NCBI GenBank assembly: GCA_013146195.2
Contig: CM028377.1
Span: 2,666,001-2,730,000, forward strand
Direction: 5' to 3'
Length of the DNA: 64,000 nucleotides
From: Codonopsis lanceolata
Lineage: Eukaryota > Streptophyta > Magnoliopsida > Asterales > Campanulaceae
Shown: positions 12,540-23,707 of the stretch, piece after piece
Position numbering within the stretch: position 1 is the stretch's first letter
How the letters are laid out: each line of letters begins with the position of its first letter
The notes under the pieces: generated by a model
What the model was told of the DNA's origin: nothing
Seen by the model: only the letters and a program-made list of their open reading frames with translations
The model's database searches: none
Program-made: the position numbers and the translations under genes

Positions 12540-13870
12540 ATAAACAACATAACCGAACACACTAATACAACATACCATAGCAAACTTGCAAGGCCATGCA
12601 ACAGTTGCTCCAATGGCATCTCCAATTGTTACAAATAATCCATAAAGGCCTTCATTTCTTTTTACCGGTACTTCAATGTGTACTTCGCACCAATTTGGTC
12701 CAATTTCTTCGCCACCTACTTCTGTGGTGGGGTCTAAGCTATGAACCCATCCTTTAGCTACAATCTCAATCGGATTTGTTATACTTTTGAGGTAAACCTC
12801 GATTCCCTCCTAAATGTCAAATTCAATAAATGCTTAAAACAAAAACCAATATAATCAAACAAATGTTAAGCTCCTTTTAAGACATGTAAAGATAACTAGA
12901 GTTATTAGTTGGTATTACATTCAACAAGTAAAAGTAGTCGGTTGAAATAAAATTCCACCACCTGGTAGGTCATTCGAAGAAAATAATTGGAGGTCAAGAC
13001 CAGTTACTTCCCCTATCCGTTCAATGAAGCCATTTGTAACGGTACATCTTACTTTAGTGTTGTAACTGTACATCTTACTTTAGAAGAAAATGACCAAGAC
13101 TAGAGACCAGACATTCGTTTCACAATATCAAAGCTCTCTTGACTTGTCTTATTTCACAAAACCAGATATCAAAAATAGCATAAAAAGCACAATGCTACTA
13201 CTAATACATCATATTAGCAGACTAGTTAAGCATTGCATCACCAAGATGCCACACAAGCTAGGATATAGAAACACTCTAGTGTAAGAAACAATGGACTTTA
13301 TATATATACAGTACTATTCAATATTACTAATTAATGCCACACAACCTATCTCTCTTTTCCTTCACATTTATTTCCCAATCTTCTTGACTAGAATGTATAT
13401 GGAGGAAAATTATAATACTCTTGAGGATAGTAGGAATAAAAGTAAATCAAATAGTATCATAATTTGTTAGAAGAAAATGAATACACACAAAAATGATTAA
13501 AACAATAGAATTTAGTTACCAAAATAGGTTGAGGTTGGTGGCCCATCCTACGATGGTCTTCGGATGCACCACCAACACTTGCACTTAAACCATTAGAAGC
13601 ATTAGAACCACTCGCATTACCTCTCATCTCCCTTAGCTCATCCCTCACTTCTTCCATTTGACTACTCAAATTCTCGTATGATTTCTTCCATTGCATATTC
13701 TCCCTATGAGATGCAGAACGACTCGGAACTTCACCCCAAACATCAGATGTGCGGACACCTAACCCATACATGCGTGCACGACCTTGTGGATCTTTTCCTA
13801 AAATTGTAGAAAGCACATCATCAGGCCCAGGTTCATCAAGTGACCCCCTCGGGAAGTTGAGATTTTAGTT
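12540..13870 (-). pseudogene. Plant Ptta/En/Spm (Transposase_24-like) gene fragment
   Basis: An exon at about 13510-13860 contains LSTILGKDPQGRARMYGLG and a Glu/Arg-rich coiled-coil stretch (MEEVRDELREMRG). This is the C-terminal layout of plant En/Spm-type proteins, where a G-x-D/R-x-x-GR(V/A)RG block is followed by a coiled coil. A second exon at about 12580-12810 starts after an AG acceptor and ends near a GT, and includes TIGDAIGATVAWPCK, another block common in this family. Upstream exons are not visible. The gene reads toward the 11.78-12.0 kb repeat array, consistent with one decayed CACTA element. It is probably non-functional because the N-terminal part is absent. Confidence 0.7.
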
Positions 13871-14275
13871 CTTGCATTTGCTCCTGTAAAATAGGGCATA
13901 CAAAGCATATTAACTATCTCAGACAAGAGCCATATTTGTAATTTCTTCATGAGTATCTCAGAAAAGCGTTAGTCTAAGTATCTAACAGATAAATGTTTTG
14001 TAAAAAAATTAGCAATTAGAGATTTTTTATTCACAAACTGCTTGTTTATTACAGATTCACCTAGCTTCATATAGCTCTTCACAGGAAACTCCTTGGTTGA
14101 TGTTTCATGATGCAAACCAGTAAGCCCTCATATCAGTGACGAACATAATCTCTAATAAATCTAGGAGTATGCAATATTGATGCACACCTGATCAAATTCC
14201 TCAGTATCACTCAAACTAATGGTTGTCACAAATTTATCAGTTCCAGACTAGACTATTTATTGTCCTCAAATGTAA

Positions 14276-14328
14276 AAGAGTGACAAATGAATCCTTTTTT
14301 TTTTATAAGTAAGAGTGACAAATGAATC
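14276..14328. repeat. 18-bp direct repeat flanking an oligo-T tract
   Basis: AAGAGTGACAAATGAATC occurs at 14276-14293 and 14311-14328 with a 17-base T-rich spacer between them. This is the footprint expected of an extremely 5'-truncated retroposon (target duplication plus poly-A in reverse orientation). Confidence 0.6.
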
Positions 14329-14534
14329 TCAAAAGATTTGTCCACAAAATAGTTCTTGTCTTGCCATCTTCTCAACAGTATAGCACTTCGATACAATTAA
14401 ACATAGATGTTATTCGTGAACCTTCCTCAGAGGCTTTTCTAGTCAAGCACTGGTCTTCATTATGAGTTTTAGTGTACATCTGAAAACGGAAGGAAAGGTG
14501 GACGATAATTTGAAAACGGAAGGAATAGAATACT

Positions 14535-14800
14535 ATTTATTTATTGATAAATATAAGTATTATAAACATGGCATCAAAACAAGCGACAGCACTTTGAGAA
14601 CACTAGACGTACACCAAACAACCGTCCTAAACTAAAACAAAACTATCCAAAAACTCTACAAAACAATCAGCTAACAAATGAGCCATTACAACAAAAGAAA
14701 AGCATGTAGAGCCTGGATTCCTTCAAATTGGAAATAGGCTCCTCCACATTCTCAAAAGCTCTTTGATTTCTTTCCTTCCACACCATCTTTACACCAAGAG
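14535..14800 (-). mobile_element. LINE 3' end relic
   Basis: On the minus strand the frame reads MVWKERNQRAFENVEEPISN and soon ends, followed by AT-rich sequence. Trp-Lys-Glu-Arg-Asn-x-Arg-x-Phe is the common C-terminal signature of plant LINE reverse-transcriptase polyproteins. Only the last 50 or so residues and the trailer remain. The upstream side abuts a tRNA-like relic at 14811-14883. Confidence 0.7.
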
Positions 14801-14810
14801 AATATTAAAA

Positions 14811-14883
14811 TGGAAGTGCAGCGAATAGAACCACCTGCCTCCCGCATGCCAATCATGCGCTTTACCATTTGAGCTATGCCCCC
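14811..14883 (-). pseudogene. tRNA-Ala-like relic
   Basis: The minus strand begins GGGGGCATAGCTCAAATGGT and runs through an anticodon-loop-like TTGGCAT (anticodon GGC) to a T-loop-like GGTTCTATTCG. A-box and B-box-like segments are at the expected spacing. The acceptor, anticodon and T stems have several mismatches, so it cannot be a working tRNA. It may be a decayed tRNA-Ala gene or the head of a tRNA-derived SINE. Confidence 0.6.
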
Positions 14884-15442
14884 TAATTACTAGTGTTTAG
14901 TTCCAAAAAGTTTATATATTCTAGAGGTAGGTAAAAATTTGTACTTAAAAAGACTGGTCATGTGACCCCCAAATTGGTATACCTAGGTCCGCCTCTGCTC
15001 TCTAATCTAAGTCTATCCCTAACCTCAGACTTAGCATTCCACCGACCCACCTTGCTAAATCAACTAAATCTTCATGCACCCTGTCAATTATGAAAGTTGT
15101 CCTCAAATGGCGGAGCCGAATGTGCTCTTGTTGTGTAAGGAGACTGCTCTCGTACAATGTAAATGTGTACCCAGAAATAAAGGAAAAGGAGAGAGAAAGG
15201 AAAAGACGATTAGGAAAGTCAAGTTAACCATATCTCATTTTAAAACAATAACCAAAGTATAAATACTCTATATTTTGGCCTACTGCACAGCTTAAACCTA
15301 GTATTCTCATTACATTAACAATGAGGAAATGTCTAAAAACCAAAAGCAAAGAATAATTTTGCACATACGTTTCTCGGAGATCATGTGCTACACAACCACC
15401 ACCAATACTATAGGTTTTGGCTACTATAGGTTGGCATGAAAT

Positions 15443-15584
15443 CATTTATCTCAACCCTTGTCGCACTCTGTCACATTATTTGAGCCATCCACGTGTCTTG
15501 TTATTTTACCCAACCTTGTAAACGAGGACACTTGTAGGGCTAAGTTCAATAGGATAGAGAGTGTGACGGGGGTTGAGATAAATG
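15443..15584. mobile_element. Short TIR element (MITE)
   Basis: The ends are CATTTATCTCAACCCTTGTC and its near-complement at 15558-15584, giving about 25-30 bases of TIR around a 142-bp unit. Superfamily and target duplication were not resolved. DNA from 14884 to 16110 otherwise shows no recognisable gene. Confidence 0.6.
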
Positions 15585-16111
15585 GCTTTGTGCCCTATAG
15601 GTTATGGTTTGGAGACTAACTAGAGAGAGAGAGTTTTGTGTTTGGTTGTGGAATAGGAGATGGTGGTAGGTCGGAAGTAGTGCAAGGTAGATTTGGTGGT
15701 GTTGGGTGATCAAATATATAGAGAGGAAAGAGATATAAGAGTGGTTAGAATGGAAATAGGAGGGGAGTGTATGTTGTAGATTGTGTGGATTGATGGAGAG
15801 TTGAAACTAACCAGATTACCCCATAAAAGAGCCGTGTGGAAATTACCCGTCATTTTATACCAAAAGTAGGCAAAAGGAAGGACTAGAAAAACATGATAGC
15901 AATTGTACAAGAGCAAAAATGAAAGCACGTTAGAGGGACTAATACTATAGATATGCCCAAGTACAGGTACAGTTTAGGCAATTTTATGCAATTTACAGCT
16001 GATTTTAATTTGAAAACTATTAGTATCACACAGTACTATTGGAATTTGGAAAGTTCAAAAAAGTTGATATATCTAGATGCATATGAAAATAATAATGTAG
16101 AAAAGAAAGAC

Positions 16112-16265
16112 TAACCAATAAACAGTCCCAAGGTTTGAACAGTCTTGTTCAAATATGCAAAAGTTGCCAACTGAATACCCCTCTCATCAAGAATAGATTT
16201 TGTTCCATGAAGAGCTCGCCTAAAGACACCGCCCATATATTTCTGTTTCTTTCTTGATGACTTCT
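16112..16265 (-). pseudogene. Captured gene fragment, unrecognised
   Basis: A minus-strand frame reads YMGGVFRRALHGTKSILDE, then GIQLATFAYLNKTVQTLGL and a stop. It looks like real protein sequence rather than chance AT-rich translation, but I do not recognise the family. The adjoining upstream segment is open in another frame (DAKTIEVIKK). It lies downstream of, and on the same strand as, the UDP-glucose pyrophosphorylase fragments, so it may be another piece of the same capture. Confidence 0.4.
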
Positions 16266-16564
16266 ATGGTTTTAGCATCTAAACACGAACCAAAGCATAT
16301 AAGTTTTCCATTAGCTAACAACCAATCTCTAATATAAATAACATTAGCACATTAGGAAAGGAGATAATTACCAGGCTTCAATAGAGTGCAAAGTGAACAC
16401 ATAAATACTTGATTCTCACCTACTCCTATGCTTTTGACAAAAATGTCATCCTTGGTAGGAACAATGTTGATTATACTCCACGATAAAACCCCGAAATGAT
16501 GAATGCATAGACTGTAATATATCATCATTACCAAGAAGTTATGATGCCTCAGTTGTAAAGTTAT

Positions 16565-17390
16565 TTCAGACAGATGTTTGGAATGGACTTAAAGCGTTTC
16601 TTGAAGTCAATAACCTGCCCATAATTTGGATAAGGAAGATCATTTGAGAAAATGGTCTAAGACAAAGAGTCAAGTAACCCAAAGTATATCTCACCTTTGC
16701 AAACTCAGGTCCTAATTTAATAGAAGGATTTAAAGGGTTTGGTCTAGCTCCATTTCGGGTGAGAATGCCTTCAGAGCAGGTGTACAGATCTGACTGCAAA
16801 AACACATAAAAGTTAAAACTAAGTCCTCAAAATATAAGATTTGTTTTTAGGTAAACAGGGGCGGCAGCCTACTAGATTTTATAAATAAGAAAAAATAGAA
16901 CAGAGGGAGACAACCAAGCCTGACTCAGAGAGGGGGACAAAGGAGCCAAACCTCGAGCGAATAAATAGAACTGAACCGAAGAACTCCCAAAAAGAAAATA
17001 CATAAGCAAACATTAAGAAATCCTAATATAAGGAGTGCCTTGCTTGTCAAGATTGATACACCCACGAATGCGCCTAGGGAAGGAGAGGTGGTCTGTAAAC
17101 ACACAGTCTTGGCCGCCTTGATCACAGACCAGATTAGCCAAAGCATCCGCCACAGAGTTTGCTTCCTGAAAGCAATGAGTGAAGGAAAAGTGCATGGTAG
17201 TTTGCATCGATGCTATAGCGTGTATCATATATACTCAAAATAAAACATTACAAAGAAATCGGGCCCAAGAATAACCTGGAGAAGTAGTAAATCAGATGTG
17301 GCCTTCAGAGGAAGATGTTGAGATTGGGGAACATGCAGGGAAATACCACTATCTGAAAACTGGATCATGACAAATGTGACATTCCAAGAG
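16565..17390 (-). pseudogene. UDP-glucose pyrophosphorylase gene fragment (captured exons)
   Basis: Three minus-strand exon-like pieces match plant UTP-glucose-1-phosphate uridylyltransferase, which makes UDP-glucose in the cytosol. Exon A (17275 to about 17385) contains SLHVPQSQHLPLKATSDLLL. Exon B (16695-16793, 33 codons) contains SDLYTCSEGILTRNGARPNP and LGPEFAK. Exon C ends at 16613 and contains FKKRFKSIPNI. The borders are conventional: exon A ends at CAG|GTTATT, exon B starts after TTTGCAG and ends AAG|GTGAGA. The intron between A and B holds a LINE RNase H fragment. The N-terminal nucleotide-binding half and the C-terminal beta-helix are absent, so it is a fragment without catalytic capacity. 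It follows directly on the V-ATPase E fragment on the same strand. Confidence 0.85.
17013..17228 (-). mobile_element. LINE RNase H domain fragment
   Basis: The minus-strand frame contains FTHCFQEANSVADALANL and LDKQGTPYIRIS, the C-terminal RNase H-like block of plant LINE polyproteins (the HxxREAN-x-x-AD-x-LA signature). It sits in an intron of the UDP-glucose pyrophosphorylase fragment and is probably a 5'-truncated insertion. The hydrophobic frame overlapping it (16925-17146) is a shadow. Confidence 0.7.
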
Positions 17391-17778
17391 AGTCAATATT
17401 GTTAAGTGGAAACACTAAAAAAAACTGGACTGGCTGCATCTCTCCAAAAAGATAATAGTACAAGAGTCACTTCAGCATCCTCTCCTCAATGGACACTGCT
17501 AACTCTTCGCCGGTAATACTGAAACAACATGTACCTCTGGATTTGGTGATGATGAAATGAGAGTAGGTTGTGGTGGTGATGACTCATATTCAAAAGCTGC
17601 TTTGATGCTGCCTCTTTCAAGGAGCTAACCAGGTCATCCTGTGCTTGAAGAACTTTGATCCGAGAAGTATTGAGTTGCATAGAGTACTCACTGCCATAAA
17701 AAAATAGAAAGAAATAACCTATCATAATTCAAGTAAACTGTGTTCATAAAGCACAACAGCAAGTGTGCTTAGGTTATT

Positions 17779-18003
17779 TCTTTGGAGTAGTAGCACAGCA
17801 GCTTACTGCCTGTTCAAGTATGTTTGGGGTAGTTAGATAATTTCTGTCTATCACTCAACTGTGTACTAGAACCAAAAAAAAAAACCCTGCTTACCAGGTA
17901 GGTATCGCTTTGGAGTAGCAGCACAAATGCCTACTGCCTATACAAGTATGTTTGGGGTAATTAGATTATTTCTTTCTATCATCCAACTGTGTAATAGAAC
18001 CAA
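17779..18003. repeat. Two diverged 95-bp direct repeats
   Basis: The segments 17779-17873 and 17910-18003 share TACTGCCT and AAGTATGTTTGGGGTA plus the following 45 bases with few changes. They lie in intron 2 of the V-ATPase E fragment. Confidence 0.85.
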
Positions 18004-18213
18004 CAGCAATAAAATACAATAATCAACAATCCACACTCCCCAAATGTAAAGAGTTTGCTCAACAAAATTATCACTAATTGTCGACGAGTTAATAATTTTT
18101 AAAACATTTTTTAAGCAGAATAAGATTTACAGTAGTAAGTTTCAAAAGTCCAGAAACTTATAGGGTCAGCCTAAACCATTCTAAATTTTAACCAGTGTCA
18201 TACTCATGGAACC

Positions 18214-18494
18214 GTGGGATTTATCTGGTCATTGGTGGGTAAACAAATATAGCCTTTGACAATTGGTTTACTGACGAGTGTAAACCATGTCGACCACGTT
18301 GTCGACCAAGTGGTTTACACTGGTTTATCAATAATGTAAACCACTTGGTCGACAACTGTCGACCGCACTTGTCGACCAGTGATGATTTATCGGTGGTTTA
18401 TCAATAAACCACGCCATAAAAGAGTTTTTTTTTTTTTAAGTGAGGTTACAAATGACCAAGTCATCTTTGACTTGGCCATTTGTGTAAATCCCCC
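18214..18494. mobile_element. MULE-type MITE with a strong internal hairpin
   Basis: The element is flanked by the 9-bp duplication CATGGAACC (18205-18213 and 18495-18503), as expected of Mutator-like elements. Its ends share GGGATTTA in inverted orientation. The interior contains a perfect 22-bp inverted repeat (18298-18319 and 18335-18356) with a 15-base loop, and several GTCGACC motifs. No coding sequence. Confidence 0.75.
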
Positions 18495-19339
18495 CATGGA
18501 ACCTAAGTGCTATGTAACAACAAACAAGATAATCCAAAAGTAATCCAGATCTAGTGGTAATTGTGAATATCATGCGACGGCGATACTATTCACACAGCCA
18601 AATGAACTAATCTAAACTCATCCTCCATTGGTTCAAACAACAAAAAATCAATAATTGAGCAAACACAAGTGCCTCACTATTTCATAATATGAATAATGAA
18701 GAAAAAACAGAGGTAAGTGAGAATTGAAGTTTACATCTTCCTTTGGACTTCTCCTTGCGCTCATGCTCTTGCCAGATCTTCTTCTTCTCCGCTTCAATTT
18801 AGTTGCAACTTCTCAGTATTAAATTCCTACAACGAACCAAAATTCAGCACAAATTCACAATCGTATCAACAAATAAGAATCTATAACCAGATATGAAGAA
18901 ATTGGAAACAATAAAAAGTCAGATTTTGAGGACTACTTCTTCGGCGGAACGGAAATCTCGTTGGCTTTCTCGATCGTTACTGATTGAAGATTTAGGGAGA
19001 GAGTAGATGAATATCGTTACATGTGCTCTCTGTTTGTCGTGACCACAACAAATTTTGCAACTTTATATATATAATTCTTTAAAATTACTCCTCTTTTCCT
19101 CTGAATCTTTTTAACATATATCAAAATCTCAATCACTGAAAGAATATTAAGAAAACCATCACTAACAACTTAAAATTTTGTAAGAACAAGTTTTTATAAA
19201 TCTTTGGTCAAAGTATAATAAAGTGAGACTATTTCTTTTGGGATGGATGGAGTATTATTATCTCTTCTAGTCATCAAGATGCATGCAGTATAACAGTCCA
19301 TGCATCTACTTTCCTTATATACATACTCCAAACCCCCTT

Positions 19340-19836
19340 CTCATGGGAAATCAAAGGTAGCTATTGAAGTTGCAGCAGCAGCTTGTGGGTTTTTCCTAAT
19401 TCTCACAATTATCAGCATTACTTGGTTGACTTTACTTGGTTGACTGGCCATTTGGGAGGGAAGAGTTCAATAGAAGAAATAAGAAGAGAAACCAAAGCCA
19501 TAACCATGTCAAAAAATGCAGAACAAATAAGAACAGAATCCAAACAGTTATGACTCTGCTTGGTTAAGGGATTTTCCGATGTCAATGCCTATTATAGGTC
19601 GAGAGTGGCAGTTGGAAATCGATTTGCCAACTAGACAAAGAATTTGTATGGGGATAGCTCAAGGTCTAGCATTTCTACATGAGGAATCGATTTTAAAAGT
19701 TGTTCATATAGACATCAAAGCAGCCAATGTACTGCTTGATGGAAACCTTAACCCAAAGATTTCTGACTTTGGTTTGGCGAAGCACGACGAAGAAGAGAAT
19801 ACTCACATTAGCACTAGGGTTGTTGGAACTATGTGA
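19340..19836 (+). pseudogene. Leucine-rich-repeat receptor kinase fragment
   Basis: The 3' exon (about 19579-19835) encodes the catalytic core of a Ser/Thr kinase: GIAQGLAFLHEES, then VVHIDIKAANVLLD, ISDFGLAKHDEEENTHISTR and VVGT. The DFG motif is intact, but the HRD motif reads H-I-D, which would damage activity. The wording is closest to plant LRR-VIII-type receptor kinases. The exon ends at a splice-donor-like ACTAT|GTGAGT, as in those genes. Upstream, 19355-19435 encodes a hydrophobic stretch (IEVAAAACGFFLILTIISIT), probably the transmembrane segment. The extracellular domain, N-lobe with glycine loop and C-lobe are absent. It lies on the opposite strand to the other captured fragments. 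Confidence 0.8.
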
Positions 19837-20289
19837 GTGATCATTAACCCAAAGGCTACTCTGTTTTGCCTTCACTAGCTTCTCTTCAGAACCCTGTTAT
19901 GCCACCAAATGCATCAGAACGATGCTGCATGAATAGTGATATCAGATCTTGACACAACATCCAAGACATTCTTCAAATTGAAAAGGAAATCAAACTCATC
20001 CGGTAATGTAACTGCGAGTCAAAAGGTACTCGTCAAGCTAATTCTTAAAGCCATCCTTAGAAGTAACTTAAAATTTGGCAGTCATTGCCATTGGTATATA
20101 TAAGTGGTTTCTCACATGGAAAAGCAATACATAAGCAACTAAAAAAAGTATTATTTAGAAGAAGTGTGTGCAAAGTAAGTTATGCTAGTGAACTCCTTTC
20201 CCATCCTCCTTTATCCGGGCTTGGGACCGGCAATGCAATACTATAAATAGCAACTGCATTGGCGGAGTTAAAAAGGGGTTAGTAACAAT

Positions 20290-21790
20290 GTGTTTTATTG
20301 TAGATACTTGCTTGCATTAATAGATTTTTCAAGTCGGCCACTTCATTCTTCAATTCAGAAACCTCGTTCTCAAGTACTTGTACTTTCTTGGAACTATTGA
20401 CATGGACACCAACTTGTGAAGGGGTAATACCGAATCCCATCCCTCTAACTCTTCCATTCCGTACGGGTCCAAAGGCACGAGAAAGTGCATCTTCTGTTAT
20501 AGGTAATAGAATTACCGGGAGAGGTTTGCGACGAATAGAACTCTTTAATTTTACTCTAGAAAATTTATACACAATAGAGTGATAAGATATAAAATAGTCA
20601 AACACAATTATAAAATAGATCATTAATAAAAATGTGCCCTTACCACACAATTAGCGATAAAAGTAGTTGGTACATCCCCATTCTTTTTCGTGTGATCTTT
20701 ACACCAAACATCATCTCTCCTTATAACTTGATTTGGATTATCCTTTTTCTGAAAAATAAAACATTATTTAAATTGCAAGAAAAACTATAAACCATCTTCC
20801 ATATGTTAGTAGGTTCATATAAAGTTACCATCTCCTCCTCTAGTCGGGCATACCCCTTCCTACTCATAGTGTGTGGGGTTTGATTCTTTGCCCTCATGTG
20901 CTTGAACTTTTTACTTTTCTCCTACACCAAAATTTCCATAGTAAACAAAGCATACCTTTTACCAAAATCTTTAAATAAAAACTTAAGTCTAGCATACAAA
21001 GACTCCAAAAATTCCTTAAATAAAAACTTAAGGCTAGCATACAAAGACACCAAAAATTACATTGTAAACAAAGCGTACCTCAAATTCATTGGATAGCTTT
21101 TTTGCTAGCATACAAAGACTCCTTATTTGGGAGTTTTGATGCATCTTTAAGTGATGCTATTAGCCTAGACTTAGACTCCCTCAAACAAGTACCCATCAAT
21201 TGAATAATAAGTTTCTTGAATGTGTCGTCGACCTTAAACCTTGCCTATAAAAAAAGTATCACATTAGATATATAACATATACACATGAAAAGTTATGTTT
21301 GAACTTGAGTTAGTTATATATATAACTAATACCTTAACACATGTCCACATATCATTCTTTGTAGTTTCATCAACTTTCCTCCAATCATCATTAGTAATGG
21401 GTACAAGTTCTCGTGATAATGAACCCAAGTATAAGGATAACTTCTCAGAGTTTAAACCTACAGGTTGTCCTCTTTCATTGAATTTACTTGAGTATTATCT
21501 TTTAAGCTCAATGTTGTCATCTTTCTTTTTCTTTTTTTCCTCTTTCTGCTATTTCCCTTTCTTTTTTGTTTTAATTGAACCCTTCGTTAGACATAGAAGG
21601 GGGAGGAGAAGACAATTTTGCATAGTACAGTTTGTTCGGGAGAAGGGTTAGAACCTCTTTCAGAGATCCTAATGCATTCAGATCCGTGTTGTTGAAATTG
21701 ATATGGGTGCTAGATTTAACTTTTTGGATCGGTTTTTCTTCTCTTGTCTTGAACTCTGCAAAGTTCATTATCAAATATCGAGTTAGAACA
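20290..21790 (-). pseudogene. Plant Ptta/En/Spm (Transposase_24-type) gene, multi-exon
   Basis: Minus-strand exon-like pieces lie in family order. At 21340-21490: FNERGQPVGLNSEKLSLYLG and NDDWRKVDETTKNDMWTCV. At 21095-21240: DDTFKKLIIQLMGTCLRESK. At 20830-20935: AKNQTPHTMSRKGYARLEEE. At 20645-20755: RRDDVWCKDHTKK. At 20300-20520: ALSRAFGPVRNGRVRGMGFG followed by a coiled coil (VLENEVSELKNEVADLKNLL). These match plant En/Spm-related proteins of CACTA elements. A likely upstream exon lies at 21600-21780. A stop at about 21085 sits within or just past the 21.1-kb exon. A partner TNP2-type DDE transposase was not found. The copy at 12.5-13.9 kb is a relative. Confidence 0.75.
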
Positions 21791-21795
21791 CACAC

Positions 21796-21831
<36 letters not shown>

Positions 21832-22117
21832 TAACATGATATAAAATATTAGTTGATCTGGTCAAGTCTTACCTCTCCTTGTCCATTTTCCATATTGATG
21901 ATAAGTCAAAGAACTTATCTGAAAATTTTCATGGATTAAATAATGTACATACATCAAGTAATATAAACATTATATTCATAAAAATGAAAACATTATAGAG
22001 ATGAAAGAATTTTAACCAATATGCCATCACAACTCATGTAAAAAAAACCATATAATCATAATAGAAGAAATATTCATAATTTTTACCAATATGTTATCAC
22101 AACCCGCTCTTACGCAA

Positions 22118-22480
22118 CTACCAAAGTGAACTCGTACCGAGAAATCTGGGAAGGGGGTATCCTTGCAATCTCAACAAACGAAACAGCTGCCTACGAACCT
22201 CTTCCTTCCCTTCCAAAACAAACCTCCTAAGTTTCTCCGAGATATTTGACTGGCCGGAACTTGCATCAATCTCTGGAATGCAAATTATCTCTGTTCTTCA
22301 TACCTTCCTGACTTCAATTTGTTTTCTTCCTTGGCCACTGTCACTTCTCGAGTGATTGCCTTCCGTTTCTTCCATAACACACCATTAAAGCTAGAAGCTA
22401 GCTTCACCCAATCACAAACCCACGTGAATTCCCTGAAGAAAAGCACCGTCTCATTTACTCTGCCTCTGCTTCTCTCTAGC
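22118..22480 (-). pseudogene. Unrecognised reading frame at the duplication edge
   Basis: A minus-strand frame runs from about 22480 with NETVLFFREFTWVCDWVKLA and LWKKRKAITREVTVAKEE. It continues in a second frame with SEKLRRFVLEGKEEVRRQLF and RLLRLQGYPLPRF to about 22120. The amino-acid composition looks coding, and the first part is conserved in copy 1 at bases 1-75. One frame change and a stop are needed to join the parts, or there is an unseen intron. I do not recognise the protein. Confidence 0.3.
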
Positions 22481-23185
22481 CACTAAAATTCCAAATATCC
22501 CGAGCTCCTCAGTCTTATCTCTTCAAAGGATTTTCTCCCCACGCGAAAGAAAGTTTGATGATCACGGAGTGGATTCATATTAGTAATTCGTTACGATAAT
22601 ATCAACCCTTGCTTCTATTGCGTGAAATTATATTTTCTTCACACTAGTGTAGTTTTCTTATATTTCATACACTACAAATTGGATACGAAATAACAGTTTC
22701 ATAGAGGAAGAAGATATCCTAATATGGAAATTTCACGACTTTTAAGTAAATGATATGCAATTTAACTTTAATTTTACGTATGTCCTAAAGAATGAAATTT
22801 GAATATATATACCTTCAATGTTATCAGCCAAATTACCTTTGGCTTCTAACTTTAACACAATGCATTTTGATTTCTCGCTTTCCGCAACTCCAAGAAACTC
22901 GACAATACCTTCATGGTTAAATCGTCTGAACCAACGAATTTCATTATCAAGTTGTTTCAGTTTCTTTTACGTGTTTCACGGCTATTTGCTGATGAGGAAG
23001 GTTGTAAGGATTATCTTTTGGTACCATCCCTACACTTCCCCATAACTGCCTTCACCAATCTTGTTTTCATTGTTGAAGTAGTTCGTATATATTTCTAAGT
23101 CCGTGAGTCACGCTTACTTGGACAACCTAAGATTCAAGAAATAAAAAAGTGCAATGAAGTATCAAGACGATAGTGTTTCACAAAA

Positions 23186-23219
<34 letters not shown>

Positions 23220-23707
23220 CGAAGTGATTTGGTTTCTTTTTATTAGTACGATGGTAAACTACATAAAAGAGTTCTCTCACTAAACTTTTTTTTTCCACAT
23301 TGTTCAGCGTTACTTACATTTGAAACAAGTAAATTAAAAGTCAAACTTGATGTCTTGGGGTCCGTTTTTGTAAGATTAATTATATAAGTTCATGATCTCA
23401 AGAACAAACTGCAAATTTCATGTACACAATCTAATTGCAACGAGTCTTGTATTTAAAATGAATTTCAAGTTGTTACTCACTTGCAATCATAGCTTGTTCC
23501 TACAAATTAGGTATTATACAAGCTATGATTGCTCCTACATAATGGAAATAAAAAGACATAATTACAGTAAGTCAACCAAAGAGTCAAGTAAACAAATAAA
23601 CATAATCATACCTAAGTGCTACTACACCAATGGTCCAGCCATATACCTTGAGCTAAAATCGTTGAACAATTCAATTGCTTGTAATGACTAAACAAATCCT
23701 ACATTTG

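Larger units (their letters stand above)
17560..18976 (-). pseudogene. V-type H+-ATPase subunit E gene fragment (captured exons)
   Basis: Subunit E forms part of the peripheral stalk of the vacuolar proton pump. Three minus-strand exon pieces are seen. The end of exon 1 (18936 to about 18976) encodes EKANEISVPPKK. Exon 2 (about 18736-18826) starts after TTGTAG with EFNTEKLQL and then, after a frameshift, AEKKKIWQEHERKEK. Exon 3 (about 17575-17690) encodes EYSMQLNTSRIKVLQAQDD and KEAASKQLLNMS. The order and exon borders follow the plant gene. The start codon and C-terminal half are missing, exon 2 has a frameshift, and a MITE sits in intron 2. At about 17480-17560 the sequence changes to UDP-glucose pyrophosphorylase, making a chimeric capture. 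Confidence 0.85.

Noticed and set aside
16925..17146. Hydrophobic minus-strand frame as a membrane protein
   Set aside because: It overlaps the better supported LINE RNase H frame (17013-17228) in another phase.
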